From: JBNKWA01 sp050299555
GTDB lineage: Bacteria; Pseudomonadota; Alphaproteobacteria; Rhodobacterales; Rhodobacteraceae
Direction: 5' to 3'
NCBI GenBank assembly: GCA_050299555.1
Contig: JBNKWA010000070.1
Span: forward strand, 52,654 to 116,653
Length of the DNA stretch: 64,000 bases
Below are positions 35,561 to 43,955 of the stretch, one piece after another. Numbering within the stretch: position 1 is the first letter of the stretch; each line of letters starts with the position of its first letter. Both the position numbers and the translations under genes were made by a program. The notes under the pieces were generated by a model that saw nothing but the letters and a program-made list of their open reading frames with translations, did not search any database and was not told where the DNA came from.

Positions 35561-36961
35561 TCAGACGGAAGGGTAGCAGAAGCTGTCGGTCGAACAGTCT
35601 CCGCCCTCGAGCCGGATCTGGTGGCTCCGGTAGCCCTTCGGGAATTCGACCCAGAAGTCCTCGGCCAGGGTCAGCCCGCCGTTCTCTCCAACATTGGCCA
35701 TGACCATCGCCGCGCCCCGGTCGCCCGGGTAGAACTGGTCGTCCCACGTGGAATAAAGCGAATTTGTCCAGTAGACGCGCTTGCCGTCGCGGCTGATCTC
35801 GACCATCTGCGGGCCGTAGCCGAAGGCCTTGCCGTTGGGATGCGGGGTCTTCTTGACGATCCCGCCGATCTCGACCTTGCCGACGAGCTTCGGGCTCATC
35901 GGGTCGGAGACGTCGTACTGGTGCATCTCGCCCTGGCCCCAGCAGGCGACATAGAGGAAACGGTCGTCAAGGCTGAGGTCGATATCGGTGACCAGCGCCG
36001 GCACCGCGCCGAACCCCTTGAGCAGCTCGGGCAAGTCGTCGGCATCGGCCGGCTGCGGGTCGATCGTGATCGTCTTCTTCGCCTCGAAGGTTCCGTCATC
36101 CTTGCGCCACCAGGTGAAGATCGCGCCCTGCAGGTTTGTCGTATCCACCACAACGCCGACAAAGCCGTAATCCTTCGCCGGATCGTGCGCGGGCCGGATC
36201 TCCAGCGCCATCTGGTGGTTTTCGCCGAGGTCGATGGTCTGCACGTTCCTACGCTGGCGCAGGTTCCAGAAGTGGATCTTGTGCCCGTACTTGTTGGACA
36301 GGAGATCCTCCGGAACGATGCCATTCTCGAATTGCGGTGGCAGGCCCCATTCGGATGAGACCATGTAATCGCGCGGCAGGTTCCACCAGAAATCGTAGTG
36401 TTTGTCCTGCTCGCCGCGGTCCATCTCGTACCGGCCGAGGATCTCGAAGGTTTCGCAATCCATGATGAAGATGCCCGGAGGACCGTCGGTGCCGTCCTTG
36501 CCGCCGCCGCCAAGGGTAGAAACGTAGATACCCTCGGGGCCGCAATGGATCGTGTGAGGACGGGAGTAGCCGGTCTTCGCGAAGACCTCTTCGGGTTCGA
36601 TGATCTTGTGGATCTTCGCCTTCAGGGGCTCCTTGACGTCGATCACGTAGATCCGCGACGACCGTATGCCGGGGATGATGAGGTAGCGCCGTTCCAGGAA
36701 GGCGTGGCCCGAGAGAGGCGAGAGGGACGAGGAGCAGGCGTTCCAGCCGAAGTGATGAAACTCGTCGCCCTTGTTCGGCATCATCAGCTGGTGGACGATC
36801 TGGCCGTAGGTCTTTGATTTCGGGTCCACATCGACCACCGCGAGGCCGTCAGGCTGCGAGCAATCAGGGCTCAGCATCAGTGTGAAAGCCAGCGTTTCCG
36901 CCGGTGCCTCCATCGCGAGTTTCGGGGTCGCGTGGAATGTCGGGTCTGGTCGCAGATTCAT
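35561..36961 (-). CDS. mtoX: SBP56 family, methanethiol oxidase-like
   Basis: This is a 466-residue protein of the selenium-binding protein 56 family, whose bacterial members include the copper-dependent methanethiol oxidase MtoX. The core is a beta-propeller with GGGGKDGTDGPPGIFIMDCETFEIL, then DYMVSSEWGLPPQFENG and YGPQMVEISRDGKRVYWTNSLYSTWDDQFYPGDRG near the C terminus. MtoX oxidises methanethiol to formaldehyde, sulfide and hydrogen peroxide. Decayed acyl-CoA ligase and enoyl-CoA hydratase genes lie directly upstream. No secretion signal is clear. Confidence 0.85.
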   Translation of the reverse strand: MNLRPDPTFHATPKLAMEAPAETLAFTLMLSPDCSQPDGLAVVDVDPKSKTYGQIVHQLMMPNKGDEFHHFGWNACSSSLSPLSGHAFLERRYLIIPGIRSSRIYVIDVKEPLKAKIHKIIEPEEVFAKTGYSRPHTIHCGPEGIYVSTLGGGGKDGTDGPPGIFIMDCETFEILGRYEMDRGEQDKHYDFWWNLPRDYMVSSEWGLPPQFENGIVPEDLLSNKYGHKIHFWNLRQRRNVQTIDLGENHQMALEIRPAHDPAKDYGFVGVVVDTTNLQGAIFTWWRKDDGTFEAKKTITIDPQPADADDLPELLKGFGAVPALVTDIDLSLDDRFLYVACWGQGEMHQYDVSDPMSPKLVGKVEIGGIVKKTPHPNGKAFGYGPQMVEISRDGKRVYWTNSLYSTWDDQFYPGDRGAAMVMANVGENGGLTLAEDFWVEFPKGYRSHQIRLEGGDCSTDSFCYPSV

Positions 36962-37608
36962 TGTTGGTTCCTCCCTGAACACCAATGCATCGAAAAACTA
37001 GCTCTCGCGCGCCGATCCTCAACGGGCCAGACATCAAGAAGGCCAACACGGCGATCTCGTTCGCAGAGACCGTCGCTTGAGATCGCCAAGCCCGTCAACC
37101 CGCCATCGCGCGGGCTTGTTCGCGCAGAACGAACTTCTGGATCATTCCGGTCGACGTCCTGGATCGCGGCGGGGCTCACGGATGCAAGCGCCAGAGCCTC
37201 CTGCATCAGCGGCATAAGCTCCCGGTCGACAATGACGATCCGGGAACTGGCGTGATCAAGTTGGAACGCGATGATCGCGGCGTCGAGACGCGTGTCTATC
37301 GAGTGCAGAACTCCGCCGCACATCGGCACCCCGTAGTGACATTCCAGCATGGCCGGGGTGTTCGACAGGGGAGCCGAGGCCGTATCGCCGCGCCCAATCC
37401 AGACCGGTGCGAGAGCGGACGCGGGTTGTCGCGACCGCGTGTAGAAATCGGCGTGGCCGCGCCGCAATGCACCGTGAACGATCGTCGTTTGGCTCGGAAA
37501 TACTGCGGCAGCGGGCTCGAAAAAGGTCAGCGGCGTTGGCGGCTGATGGTTCGCGGGACTGCGATCCAAGTTCACATCGTAGGGGTTCGATTCCGTCGTC
37601 TCAGGCAT
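36958..37608 (-). pseudogene. Acyl-CoA ligase fragment (DmdB-like N terminus)
   Basis: The frame starts MPETTESNPYDVNLDRSPAN, then NHQPPTPLTFFEPAAAVFPS, and runs through APLSNTPAMLECHYGVPMCGGVLHSIDTRLDAAIIAFQLDHA, which matches the N-terminal part of AMP-forming acyl-CoA synthetases of the DmdB/methylmercaptopropionate-CoA ligase group. After about residue 140 it shifts into unrelated sequence and stops at 216, while the family is about 540 residues long. The ATP-binding and C-terminal domains are missing. It overlaps the upstream hydratase remnant by eight bases and ends by overlapping the SBP56 start. Confidence 0.72.
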
Positions 37609-37783
37609 CTTGCCACTGCAGTGCACGTTTCTCGATGAATGCCCCTGTTCCTACTTCGGCGTCTCGGCCGAGCATGTTCTCGACCATCTCGGCGGACGCG
37701 TATTCATGGGCTTCGGTCAGGGACATTTCACGCGGAGCATAGAACGCGCGCTTGCCCGTGGCGAGAGTCATGCTGGACTTCGA
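37601..37783 (-). pseudogene. Enoyl-CoA hydratase C-terminal fragment
   Basis: The last 60 codons read KSSMTLATGKRAFYAPREMS, then LTEAHEYASAEMVENMLGRD and a tail with GAFIEKRALQW, a good match to the C-terminal helical tail of crotonase-family hydratases. Upstream sequence no longer encodes the crotonase core in any frame I can follow. It lies at the 5' side of the acyl-CoA ligase fragment, so a hydratase-ligase pair once stood here. Confidence 0.68.
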
Positions 37784-38015
37784 GGCAATTCCCCGTCCCG
37801 GCATGGCCGATGACGATCCCGAGTTCGCGGCCCTTGGTGACATGCGTCAGCGACTCGGCCTGCTCGGCCGAAGGACCAGACCAGGCGCCTCGGTACGGGC
37901 CGAAGCTGTCCTCGCTCACGGACCGCATCGTCAGCATGACATGGGCATGGGGTTTCGAGAGGCGCTTGCGGGCTCCTCGCTGCACGCCTACGGTCAATTG
38001 CGGGGGAGCCGACAC

Positions 38016-38828
38016 ATGCTGCGGCACAGCAACCGGATAACCTTGGCGGCGCGCCTTGTGGCGCTGTTCGTGATCCCCATCCTGGTGCTGGCCTTCGTGT
38101 ACCTCTACTTCCTCCAGCCGCGTTCGGGCCAACTGTTCGCCTGGGAGATCAACCCGCCGGTAATGGCGGCCCTGATCGGCTCCGGTTATCTTGGCGGTGC
38201 CTATTACTTCGTACGGCTTCTGTTCGGGCGCCGCTGGCATGAGGTCGCGGTCGGGCTCCCCACCGTTGGCGTCTTTGTCTGGTCGATGATCCTGTTGACG
38301 CTGTTGCACTGGCAGCGGTTCGATATCGGCCACTTCCCGTTCCAGCTGTGGCTTGCCATCTACAGCGTCACGCCGTTCCTGATTCCGGTGGTCTGGTGGA
38401 TCAATTCGCGTGCCGACCCCGGTTCTTTCCCGCCGGGCGACCGGCGGGTCCCGAAATGGCTGGGAACGCTGACCGGCAGCATCGGCCTGATCTTCTGCAT
38501 CTTTGCGGTGGTCTGCTTCATCCGGCCACAGTTGGTGGCGCCATGGTGGGTTTGGACAATGACGCCGCTGGGGTTCCGTGCGCTGGCCGGCTGGACGGCG
38601 CTGATGGGGGTTGGCGGCCTCCTGCTCTGGCGCGAACCCCGCTGGAGCGCCTGGCGGATCCAGATCGAGAGCATGTTCCTGTGGCACGCGCTTCTGGTGA
38701 TTGCTGCCTTGCGCAATCTGGGGGACTTTCACCGGCCGCTGAATCCGTTCCTCGTGGGCGAGATCGTCGGCCTGTTGGGCTTCGTCGCCATCTACGTCCA
38801 CATGCAGCGGCAGCCCCGGTCCACCTGA
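38016..38828 (+). CDS. Multi-pass membrane protein, unknown
   Basis: This is a 270-residue membrane protein with seven or eight helices (LVALFVIPILVLAFVYLYFL, PVMAALIGSGYLGGAYYFV, VGVFVWSMILLTLLHW and so on). GGGGGAG lies seven bases before the chosen ATG; longer in-frame readings begin in the decayed hydratase sequence. No motif links it to a known transporter family. It is the last gene of the accessory island before the sugar region and is in the opposite orientation to the broken genes at its 5' side. Confidence 0.75.
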   Translation: MLRHSNRITLAARLVALFVIPILVLAFVYLYFLQPRSGQLFAWEINPPVMAALIGSGYLGGAYYFVRLLFGRRWHEVAVGLPTVGVFVWSMILLTLLHWQRFDIGHFPFQLWLAIYSVTPFLIPVVWWINSRADPGSFPPGDRRVPKWLGTLTGSIGLIFCIFAVVCFIRPQLVAPWWVWTMTPLGFRALAGWTALMGVGGLLLWREPRWSAWRIQIESMFLWHALLVIAALRNLGDFHRPLNPFLVGEIVGLLGFVAIYVHMQRQPRST

Positions 38829-38985
38829 GGCGCCCCATGGGCGGGGCTGCCGCGTGCCCGGCCCGGCCACGACGATGCGGCCCGCGGCAGCCGATTTGCA
38901 CGGCGACGCATATTCCGGCCGGCGCGGGAACGCGCTATCGAGGCGCAGGGGCGGCGCAAGACTGGCCCCGAGCAAGGGAGGCCCG

Positions 38986-39765
38986 ATGCTCAAGAACAAG
39001 CTCAGGCAGGCATGGTCCGCCGGCCGGCCGACGATCAACGGCTGGCTGTCCATCGGCAATGCCTTCTCGGCCGAGATCATGGCGGCGCAGGGTTATGACA
39101 GCCTGACCATCGACGCCCAGCACGGGGCGCTCGACTATTCCGCCGCCCTGCCGATGCTGCAGGCGATGCGCGCCTCGGAAGTGGTGCCGCTGGTCCGCGT
39201 GCCGTGGCTGGAGCCGGGCGTGATCATGAAGATGCTCGACGGCGGCGCCTATGGCATCATCTGCCCCATGGTCAGCACCGCCGAACAGGCGGCGGAATTT
39301 GTCAGCTACATGCGCTATCCGCCCTTGGGCCAGCGCAGCTTCGGCCCGACGCGGGCAAACCTGTCGCAGGGGCCTGGCATCGCTGCCGAGGCCAATGGCG
39401 AGGTACTGGCCCTGGCGATGATCGAGACCCGGGAGGCGATGGGCAATCTCGACGCCATCGCCGCCACGCCGGGGCTCGACGGGCTTTACATCGGGCCGGC
39501 CGATCTGACCTTCGGGCTGACCGGCGGGCGCCTCGCCCCCGGCTTCGACCGTGAGGAACCGGAGATGATCGAGGCGATCAAGGCCATCCTCGCCGCCTGC
39601 AGGAAGGCCGGCATCCGGGCGGCGCTGCACTGCGGCACCGCCGACTACGCCGCCCGCGCCATCGGCTGGGGCTTCGACATGACCACGGTGTCCGGGGATT
39701 CGCGGCTGATGGCGGCCGGGGCCCAGGCCAGCGTCACCCGGTTCCGCGAACTGACGCAGGCCTGA
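38986..39765 (+). CDS. HpcH/HpaI family aldolase (2-keto-3-deoxy sugar acid type)
   Basis: This 259-residue TIM-barrel class II aldolase is of the HpaI/YfaU/GarL group. The active-site residues are present: His46 in DAQHGALDY, Arg71 in VPLVRVPW, the metal ligands Glu147 in MIETREAM and Asp173 in GPADLTFG. Enzymes of this group split 2-keto-3-deoxy acids to pyruvate and an aldehyde. With the lactonase, SDR and aldose dehydrogenase on the opposite strand, it would finish a non-phosphorylative sugar route. AGGGAGG precedes the ATG. Confidence 0.9.
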   Translation: MLKNKLRQAWSAGRPTINGWLSIGNAFSAEIMAAQGYDSLTIDAQHGALDYSAALPMLQAMRASEVVPLVRVPWLEPGVIMKMLDGGAYGIICPMVSTAEQAAEFVSYMRYPPLGQRSFGPTRANLSQGPGIAAEANGEVLALAMIETREAMGNLDAIAATPGLDGLYIGPADLTFGLTGGRLAPGFDREEPEMIEAIKAILAACRKAGIRAALHCGTADYAARAIGWGFDMTTVSGDSRLMAAGAQASVTRFRELTQA

Positions 39766-39773
39766 ACGTCGCG

Positions 39774-40895
39774 ATGCAGGCCAAGCCCCCGCTCCGCATC
39801 GGGCTGATCGGCACCGGCTTCATGGGCAAGACCCATGTCTTCGGCTTTGCCGCGGCCGCGCGGGTCTTCGATCTGCCCTGCGCGCTGGTCCTGCATACGG
39901 TCGCCGACCGCAGCGACGAGCTGGCGGCCGAGGCGGCGCGCACGCTGGGCTTTGCCCGGTCGAGCGGCGACTGGCGGACGCTGGTGGCCGACCCCGGGAT
40001 CGACGTGATCGACATCACCGCGCCGAACGCCCTGCATCGCGAGATGGCGCTGGCCGCCATCGCCGCGGGCAAGCACGTCTATTGCGAGAAACCGCTGGCG
40101 CCGCTGGCCGCCGAGGCGCGCGAGATGGCCGACGCGGCCGAGGCCGCCGGCGTGCGGACCCAGGTGGGGTTCAACTATCTCTGCAATCCGATGGTCGGGC
40201 TGGCGCGCGAGATGATCGAAGCGGGCGAGCTGGGCGAGATCCGGGCCTTTCGCGGCATCCATGCCGAGGACTACATGGCGGATGCGACGGCGCCGTTCTC
40301 GTTCCGGACCGAACCGCTGGGGGGCGGCGTGCTGGCCGATCTCGGCAGCCACGTTCTGGCGACGGCCGAGTATCTGATGGGGCCCATCGAGCGGGTGCTG
40401 GGCGATTGCGTCACCGCCATCGCCGGGCGCCCGGACGGCAGCGGCGGCACCCGCAGGGTCGAGGTCGACGATGTCAGCCGCGCCTTCCTGCGCTTCCAGA
40501 GCGGTGCCACCGGGTCCATCGAGGCAAGCTGGATCGCCACCGGGCGCAAGATGCAGCACGATTTCGAGGTCCACGGCTCGAAGGGCGCGCTGGTGTTCAG
40601 CCAGGAGCGGCTGAACGAGCTGCATGTCTACAGCGCCGGCGATGCTGCCGGGCGGCGCGGCTTTCGCCGCATCGAGGCGGGGCCCGAGCACGAGCCCTAT
40701 GGCCGGTTCTGTGTCGCGCCGGGGCATCAGCTGGGCTTCAACGATCTCAAGGCGATCGAGGTGGCGCGCTTTGCCGAGGCAATTGCCGGGATGCGGCCGG
40801 AGCCGTTCAACTTCCGCGCCGGGCAGAGGGTGCAGGAACTGGTCGAGGCGATCCGGGCCTCGGCCCGCGAGGCGCGCTGGCTGAGCGTGGCGTGA
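39774..40895 (+). CDS. Gfo/Idh/MocA family oxidoreductase
   Basis: This 373-residue NAD(P)-dependent sugar oxidoreductase has the Rossmann start IGLIGTGFMGKTHVFGF and the family motif CEKPLAPLAAEA. The C-terminal domain contains GGGVLADLGSHVLATAEYLMG and GSIEASWIATGRKMQHDFEVHGSKGAL. It begins nine bases after the aldolase gene and is surely co-transcribed. Likely oxidises or epimerises a ring sugar, such as an inositol, amino sugar or deoxy sugar; the substrate cannot be told. It ends at a large hairpin. Confidence 0.92.
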   Translation: MQAKPPLRIGLIGTGFMGKTHVFGFAAAARVFDLPCALVLHTVADRSDELAAEAARTLGFARSSGDWRTLVADPGIDVIDITAPNALHREMALAAIAAGKHVYCEKPLAPLAAEAREMADAAEAAGVRTQVGFNYLCNPMVGLAREMIEAGELGEIRAFRGIHAEDYMADATAPFSFRTEPLGGGVLADLGSHVLATAEYLMGPIERVLGDCVTAIAGRPDGSGGTRRVEVDDVSRAFLRFQSGATGSIEASWIATGRKMQHDFEVHGSKGALVFSQERLNELHVYSAGDAAGRRGFRRIEAGPEHEPYGRFCVAPGHQLGFNDLKAIEVARFAEAIAGMRPEPFNFRAGQRVQELVEAIRASAREARWLSVA

Positions 40896-40968
40896 ACGCG
40901 CCGGCGATCGCCTCCGGGCCGCTCCCCGCCCGCCCACCCTCGCGCCCCGGAGGCGATCGCCGGCGCGT
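40896..40968. terminator. 23-bp inverted repeat between convergent genes
   Basis: Arms 40896-40918 and 40946-40968 are perfect reverse complements around a 27-base loop; each arm contains the palindrome GGCGATCGCC. It lies between the stops of the oxidoreductase gene (plus) and the P1 hydrolase gene (minus), as a bidirectional terminator would, but it has no T-run on either side, so Rho-assisted or transcript-end stabilising action is more likely. Confidence 0.65.
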
Positions 40969-40994
40969 GTGGGCGATGGCGACTGGCTGAGGTT

Positions 40995-42008
40995 TCAGGT
41001 TCCGTCCGACCAGGCCGGGCGGAAGCCGCCCGGGTCGGGGCTGGCGGCGAAGACCGCCCGGGCACAGGCGCGGGCGAGGCAGGTGGCCGCCGCGTGGCCG
41101 ATCATCAGCATGTCCGCCGGCGGGTCCCGCAGCGGCCGGGCGCCGGTGGCAAGCCCGAAGACCAGATCGCCGTCATGGGGCGTGTGGCTGGGCACGATGG
41201 CGCGGGCCAACCCGTCATGGGCGGCGACCGCCATGCGCTGAACCGCCGCCTTGCCCAGCGCCGCATCGGTGGCGACGATGGCGATGGTGGTGCTGTCGCC
41301 GGGGCCGCCGCGGCGGTTGGCGGCGCCGAGCTTGGTGTCGGCATAGGCCAGCGGCGGTACACGGCCGACGGTCCCGAGGCCGCCGAACTCGGCCCCGATC
41401 TCGAACGGCGCGGCCCAGAACTCGCGCCGCCCCGACGGGGTGACGCAGCCGACCGGGTTCACCGCCACCAGCGCGCCGACGGTGATGCCGCCCTCGATCA
41501 CCGCACTGGCCGAGCCGAGACCGCCCCGCCATTGCGCAGTCAAGGCGCCCATGCCGGCGCCGGCGCTGCCGATGGCAAAGTCCTCGCCCGCGGCATGGAG
41601 CGCCTCCAGCCCCAGCCCGCGATAGGGGTTGGCGGTCCAGTCCTTGTCGCCGCCGTTCAGAAGGTCGAACAGGATCGCCGCCGGCACGATGGGCACCCGC
41701 GCCGGGCCGACCGCAAAGCCGCGGCCCATGGCGGCGAGCCCGTCCATCACCCCCGCCGCCGCGTCGAGCCCGAAGGTCGAGCCGCCGGCGAGCACCAGCG
41801 CATCCACCGACTGCACGGTCTTGTCGGGGGCCAGAAGATCGGTCTCGCGGGTGCCCGGGGCACCGCCCATGACATGGACCGAGGCGGTGACCGGCAGGTC
41901 GGCGACCAGCACGGTGACGCCGGATTTCAGCCCCGGATCGGACGCATTGCCCACCCGCAGCCCGGCCACGTCGGTGACCAGGTTGCGCGGGCCCGGCCGG
42001 CCGCTCAC
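40995..42008 (-). CDS. P1/DmpA family hydrolase (self-processing Ntn type)
   Basis: This 337-residue protein is of the DmpA/NylC peptidase family (P1). It contains RNLVTDVAGLRVGNASDPGLKSGVTV, ALVLAGGSTFGLDAAAGVMDGL and the presumptive autocleavage/nucleophile region GDSTTIAIVATDAALGK. Such enzymes are aminopeptidases or amidases made as a precursor that cuts itself. A GTG start at 42008 overlaps the cupin stop (GTGA). Finding it in a sugar operon suggests the substrate has an amide, such as an N-acyl sugar or a glycopeptide. Confidence 0.88.
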   Translation of the reverse strand: MSGRPGPRNLVTDVAGLRVGNASDPGLKSGVTVLVADLPVTASVHVMGGAPGTRETDLLAPDKTVQSVDALVLAGGSTFGLDAAAGVMDGLAAMGRGFAVGPARVPIVPAAILFDLLNGGDKDWTANPYRGLGLEALHAAGEDFAIGSAGAGMGALTAQWRGGLGSASAVIEGGITVGALVAVNPVGCVTPSGRREFWAAPFEIGAEFGGLGTVGRVPPLAYADTKLGAANRRGGPGDSTTIAIVATDAALGKAAVQRMAVAAHDGLARAIVPSHTPHDGDLVFGLATGARPLRDPPADMLMIGHAAATCLARACARAVFAASPDPGGFRPAWSDGT

Positions 42009-42358
42009 GCCCGGACCTTGGCCGCGGCGGTGGCGGGATCGCCGGTATTGGGCGTGCCCCTGGGCTCGATCAGCAGGACCGTGGCGTGGCCCGTGACCGC
42101 CCGCGGCCGGTGGTGGACGCCGGCGGGCACCACGAACAGCTCGCCCGGCCCCAGCGTCACCGTGCCCTCGTCCATGTCGATGGCGATCTCGCCCTCGATC
42201 ACCAGGAAGAAGTCGTCGGTCTCCGGGTGGACATGGCGGACGAATTCGCCCTCGAACCGGGCCAGGAACACCTCGTTGTCGTTGTAGTCGGCGACGATGC
42301 GCGGCGACCACGGCCGGTCGATCCCGGCCGCCTTCTCGGCCAGCCTGACGGGTTTCAA
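42005..42358 (-). CDS. Cupin domain protein, TTG start
   Basis: This 117-residue single-cupin protein has metal ligands in motif 1, RHVHPETDDFF (His42, His44, Glu46 if counted from the TTG), and a second motif VVPAGVHHRPRAV. Only a TTG gives the family N terminus, KPVRLAEKAAGIDRPWSPRI, and it overlaps the SDR stop (TTGA) with GGAGGG about nine bases upstream; no ATG is near. Small cupins in sugar operons may be mutarotases, epimerases or lyases. It is coupled at both ends. Confidence 0.82.
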   Translation of the reverse strand: MKPVRLAEKAAGIDRPWSPRIVADYNDNEVFLARFEGEFVRHVHPETDDFFLVIEGEIAIDMDEGTVTLGPGELFVVPAGVHHRPRAVTGHATVLLIEPRGTPNTGDPATAAAKVRA

Positions 42359-43107
42359 ATGCAGCGCCCTCCGTCCACTTCCATGGCCACGCCGGTGATC
42401 ATCGAGGCCGCGTCCGAGCACAGGAAGGTCGCGGCGTTGCCGAGGTCCTGCGGCGTCGAGAAACGGCCCAGCGGGATGGTGGCGAGGAACCTGGCCCGCA
42501 TCTCGGGGGTGTCCTCGCCCATGAAGCTGGCCAGCAGCGGCGTCTCGCCGGCCACCGGGCAGAGCGCGTTGACGCGGACGCCGAACGGCGCCAGCTCCAC
42601 CGCCATGGTCTTGGTGGCGGTGATCATCCAGCCCTTGGAGGCGTTGTACCAGTTCAGCCGCGGCCGCGGGCTGAGCCCGGCCGTCGAGGCGATGTTGAGG
42701 ATGGCGCCACTCTTGCGCGCCTTCATCGCCGGCACGAAATGGCGCGCGGTCAGGTAGACCGACTTGGCGTTGACCGCCAGCACCCGGTCGAACTCGGCCT
42801 CGGGGACGTCTTCCATCGGCATCGGCAGATGGGTGATGCCGGCATTGTTGACCAGGATGTCGGTGGCATCCCAGGCGTCGCGGGCCGCCGCCGCCATGGC
42901 CGCCACGCTGGCGTCCGAGGCGACGTCGACGGAGCAGGCGATGCCGCCGACAGCCGCCGCGACCCGTTCGGCCGCGTCGGCGTTGATGTCGGCCACCATG
43001 ACCCGGGCGCCGGCGGCGGCCATGGCGTGGACGATGCCCTCGCCAAAGCCCGAGCCGCCGCCGGTGACGATGGCGGTCCTGCCCGCGAGCTGCCGCTCAG
43101 GCCGCAT
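42355..43107 (-). CDS. SDR family NAD(P) dehydrogenase
   Basis: This 250-residue short-chain dehydrogenase has the cofactor motif TGGGSGFGEG, NNAG at 87-90, and the catalytic Ser141 with Tyr154-x-x-x-Lys158 (WYNASKGW). The end RCI and length are typical. In related operons, enzymes like this oxidise a 2-keto-3-deoxy acid, for example 2-keto-3-deoxy-L-fuconate, or act on L-fuconate-like acids. It overlaps the upstream lactonase gene by 11 bases. Confidence 0.92.
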   Translation of the reverse strand: MRPERQLAGRTAIVTGGGSGFGEGIVHAMAAAGARVMVADINADAAERVAAAVGGIACSVDVASDASVAAMAAAARDAWDATDILVNNAGITHLPMPMEDVPEAEFDRVLAVNAKSVYLTARHFVPAMKARKSGAILNIASTAGLSPRPRLNWYNASKGWMITATKTMAVELAPFGVRVNALCPVAGETPLLASFMGEDTPEMRARFLATIPLGRFSTPQDLGNAATFLCSDAASMITGVAMEVDGGRCI

Positions 43108-43948
43108 TGTCCTGCCCTTCGATGCCATAGAACCGCGCCGCCGTGCCGCCAAAGACCTGGGCCCGCTCGGCGGATGACAGGTGTCCGGTCACCTCCTCGG
43201 CGCAGGCGTGCCAGTCGTCATAGCTGGCGTGCAGGGTACAGACCGGCCAGTCCGAGCCCCACATCACCCGGTCCGGCCCGAACAGCTCCAGCACCTTTTG
43301 CGCATAGGGCTCGATATCGGCATCGCGCCAGCCGCGGTCGGCCTCGGTCACCAGCCCCGACAGCTTGCAGAAGGCGCCGGTCTCGGCCAGCGCCGCCATG
43401 CCCTTGGCCCAGTCGGCAAAGCTGTCATCGCTGTGGCTGCGGATCTGCGGCTTCATGCAATGGTCGATGACCGTCTTCATGCCGGCATGACGCCGGAGGA
43501 TCAGGTTGAAATTCTCCAGATGGCGCGGAAAGCCCAGCGCGTCGAAGGTCAGGCCAAGCTCGGCCACCGCCTCGAAGCCCCATTGCACCTCCGCGCGCAG
43601 CATCCAGTCCACGTCCTCGATGTCCTGGATCATCGGCCGCACGCCCTTGAACTTGGGATGGCGGCTCAGGCGCTCCAGGTGCCGCAGGTCCTCGCGGCGC
43701 TCGAAATCCACCCAGCCGACGACGCCGGCGACCGTGGGCGTCGTCTCGGCGATCGCCAGCAGGTACTCGGTCTCGGCCACCGTGGCGGCGGCCTGCACCA
43801 GGACAGTTGCGTCGATCCCGTGGCGTTCCAGATGCGCCGCCAGGTCGTCCGGGCGGTAGTCGCGGTCAAGCACCGGGTCGCCCTTGGGCATCCAGTCATA
43901 GTCGCCGCGGGCCGGCTGCCAGTAGTGCTGGTGCGCGTCGATCCTCAT
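43097..43948 (-). CDS. Amidohydrolase, sugar-lactone hydrolase type
   Basis: This 283-residue TIM-barrel hydrolase is of the amidohydrolase_2 family that includes L-fuconolactonase and pyrone dicarboxylate lactonase. His6 and His8 (DAHQHYW) form the first metal motif and the terminal Asp lies in MWGSDWPVC. The sequence between (GVVGWVDFERREDLRHLERL, then FKGVRPMIQDIED) is typical of fuconolactonase-like enzymes. It would open the lactone made by the aldo/keto reductase whose gene lies just upstream. Confidence 0.9.
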   Translation of the reverse strand: MRIDAHQHYWQPARGDYDWMPKGDPVLDRDYRPDDLAAHLERHGIDATVLVQAAATVAETEYLLAIAETTPTVAGVVGWVDFERREDLRHLERLSRHPKFKGVRPMIQDIEDVDWMLRAEVQWGFEAVAELGLTFDALGFPRHLENFNLILRRHAGMKTVIDHCMKPQIRSHSDDSFADWAKGMAALAETGAFCKLSGLVTEADRGWRDADIEPYAQKVLELFGPDRVMWGSDWPVCTLHASYDDWHACAEEVTGHLSSAERAQVFGGTAARFYGIEGQDNAA

Positions 43949-43955
43949 GCCGGCC

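Noticed and set aside
37784..38015. Search for the rest of the enoyl-CoA hydratase
   Set aside because: Three minus-strand frames were read; none shows the crotonase oxyanion-hole motifs, so the gene is not simply frameshifted once.
40945..40968. GGCGATCGCC in the hairpin arms as a cyanobacterial HIP1-like signal
   Set aside because: HIP1 is a dispersed feature of cyanobacteria; here it occurs as arms of a stem between convergent genes.
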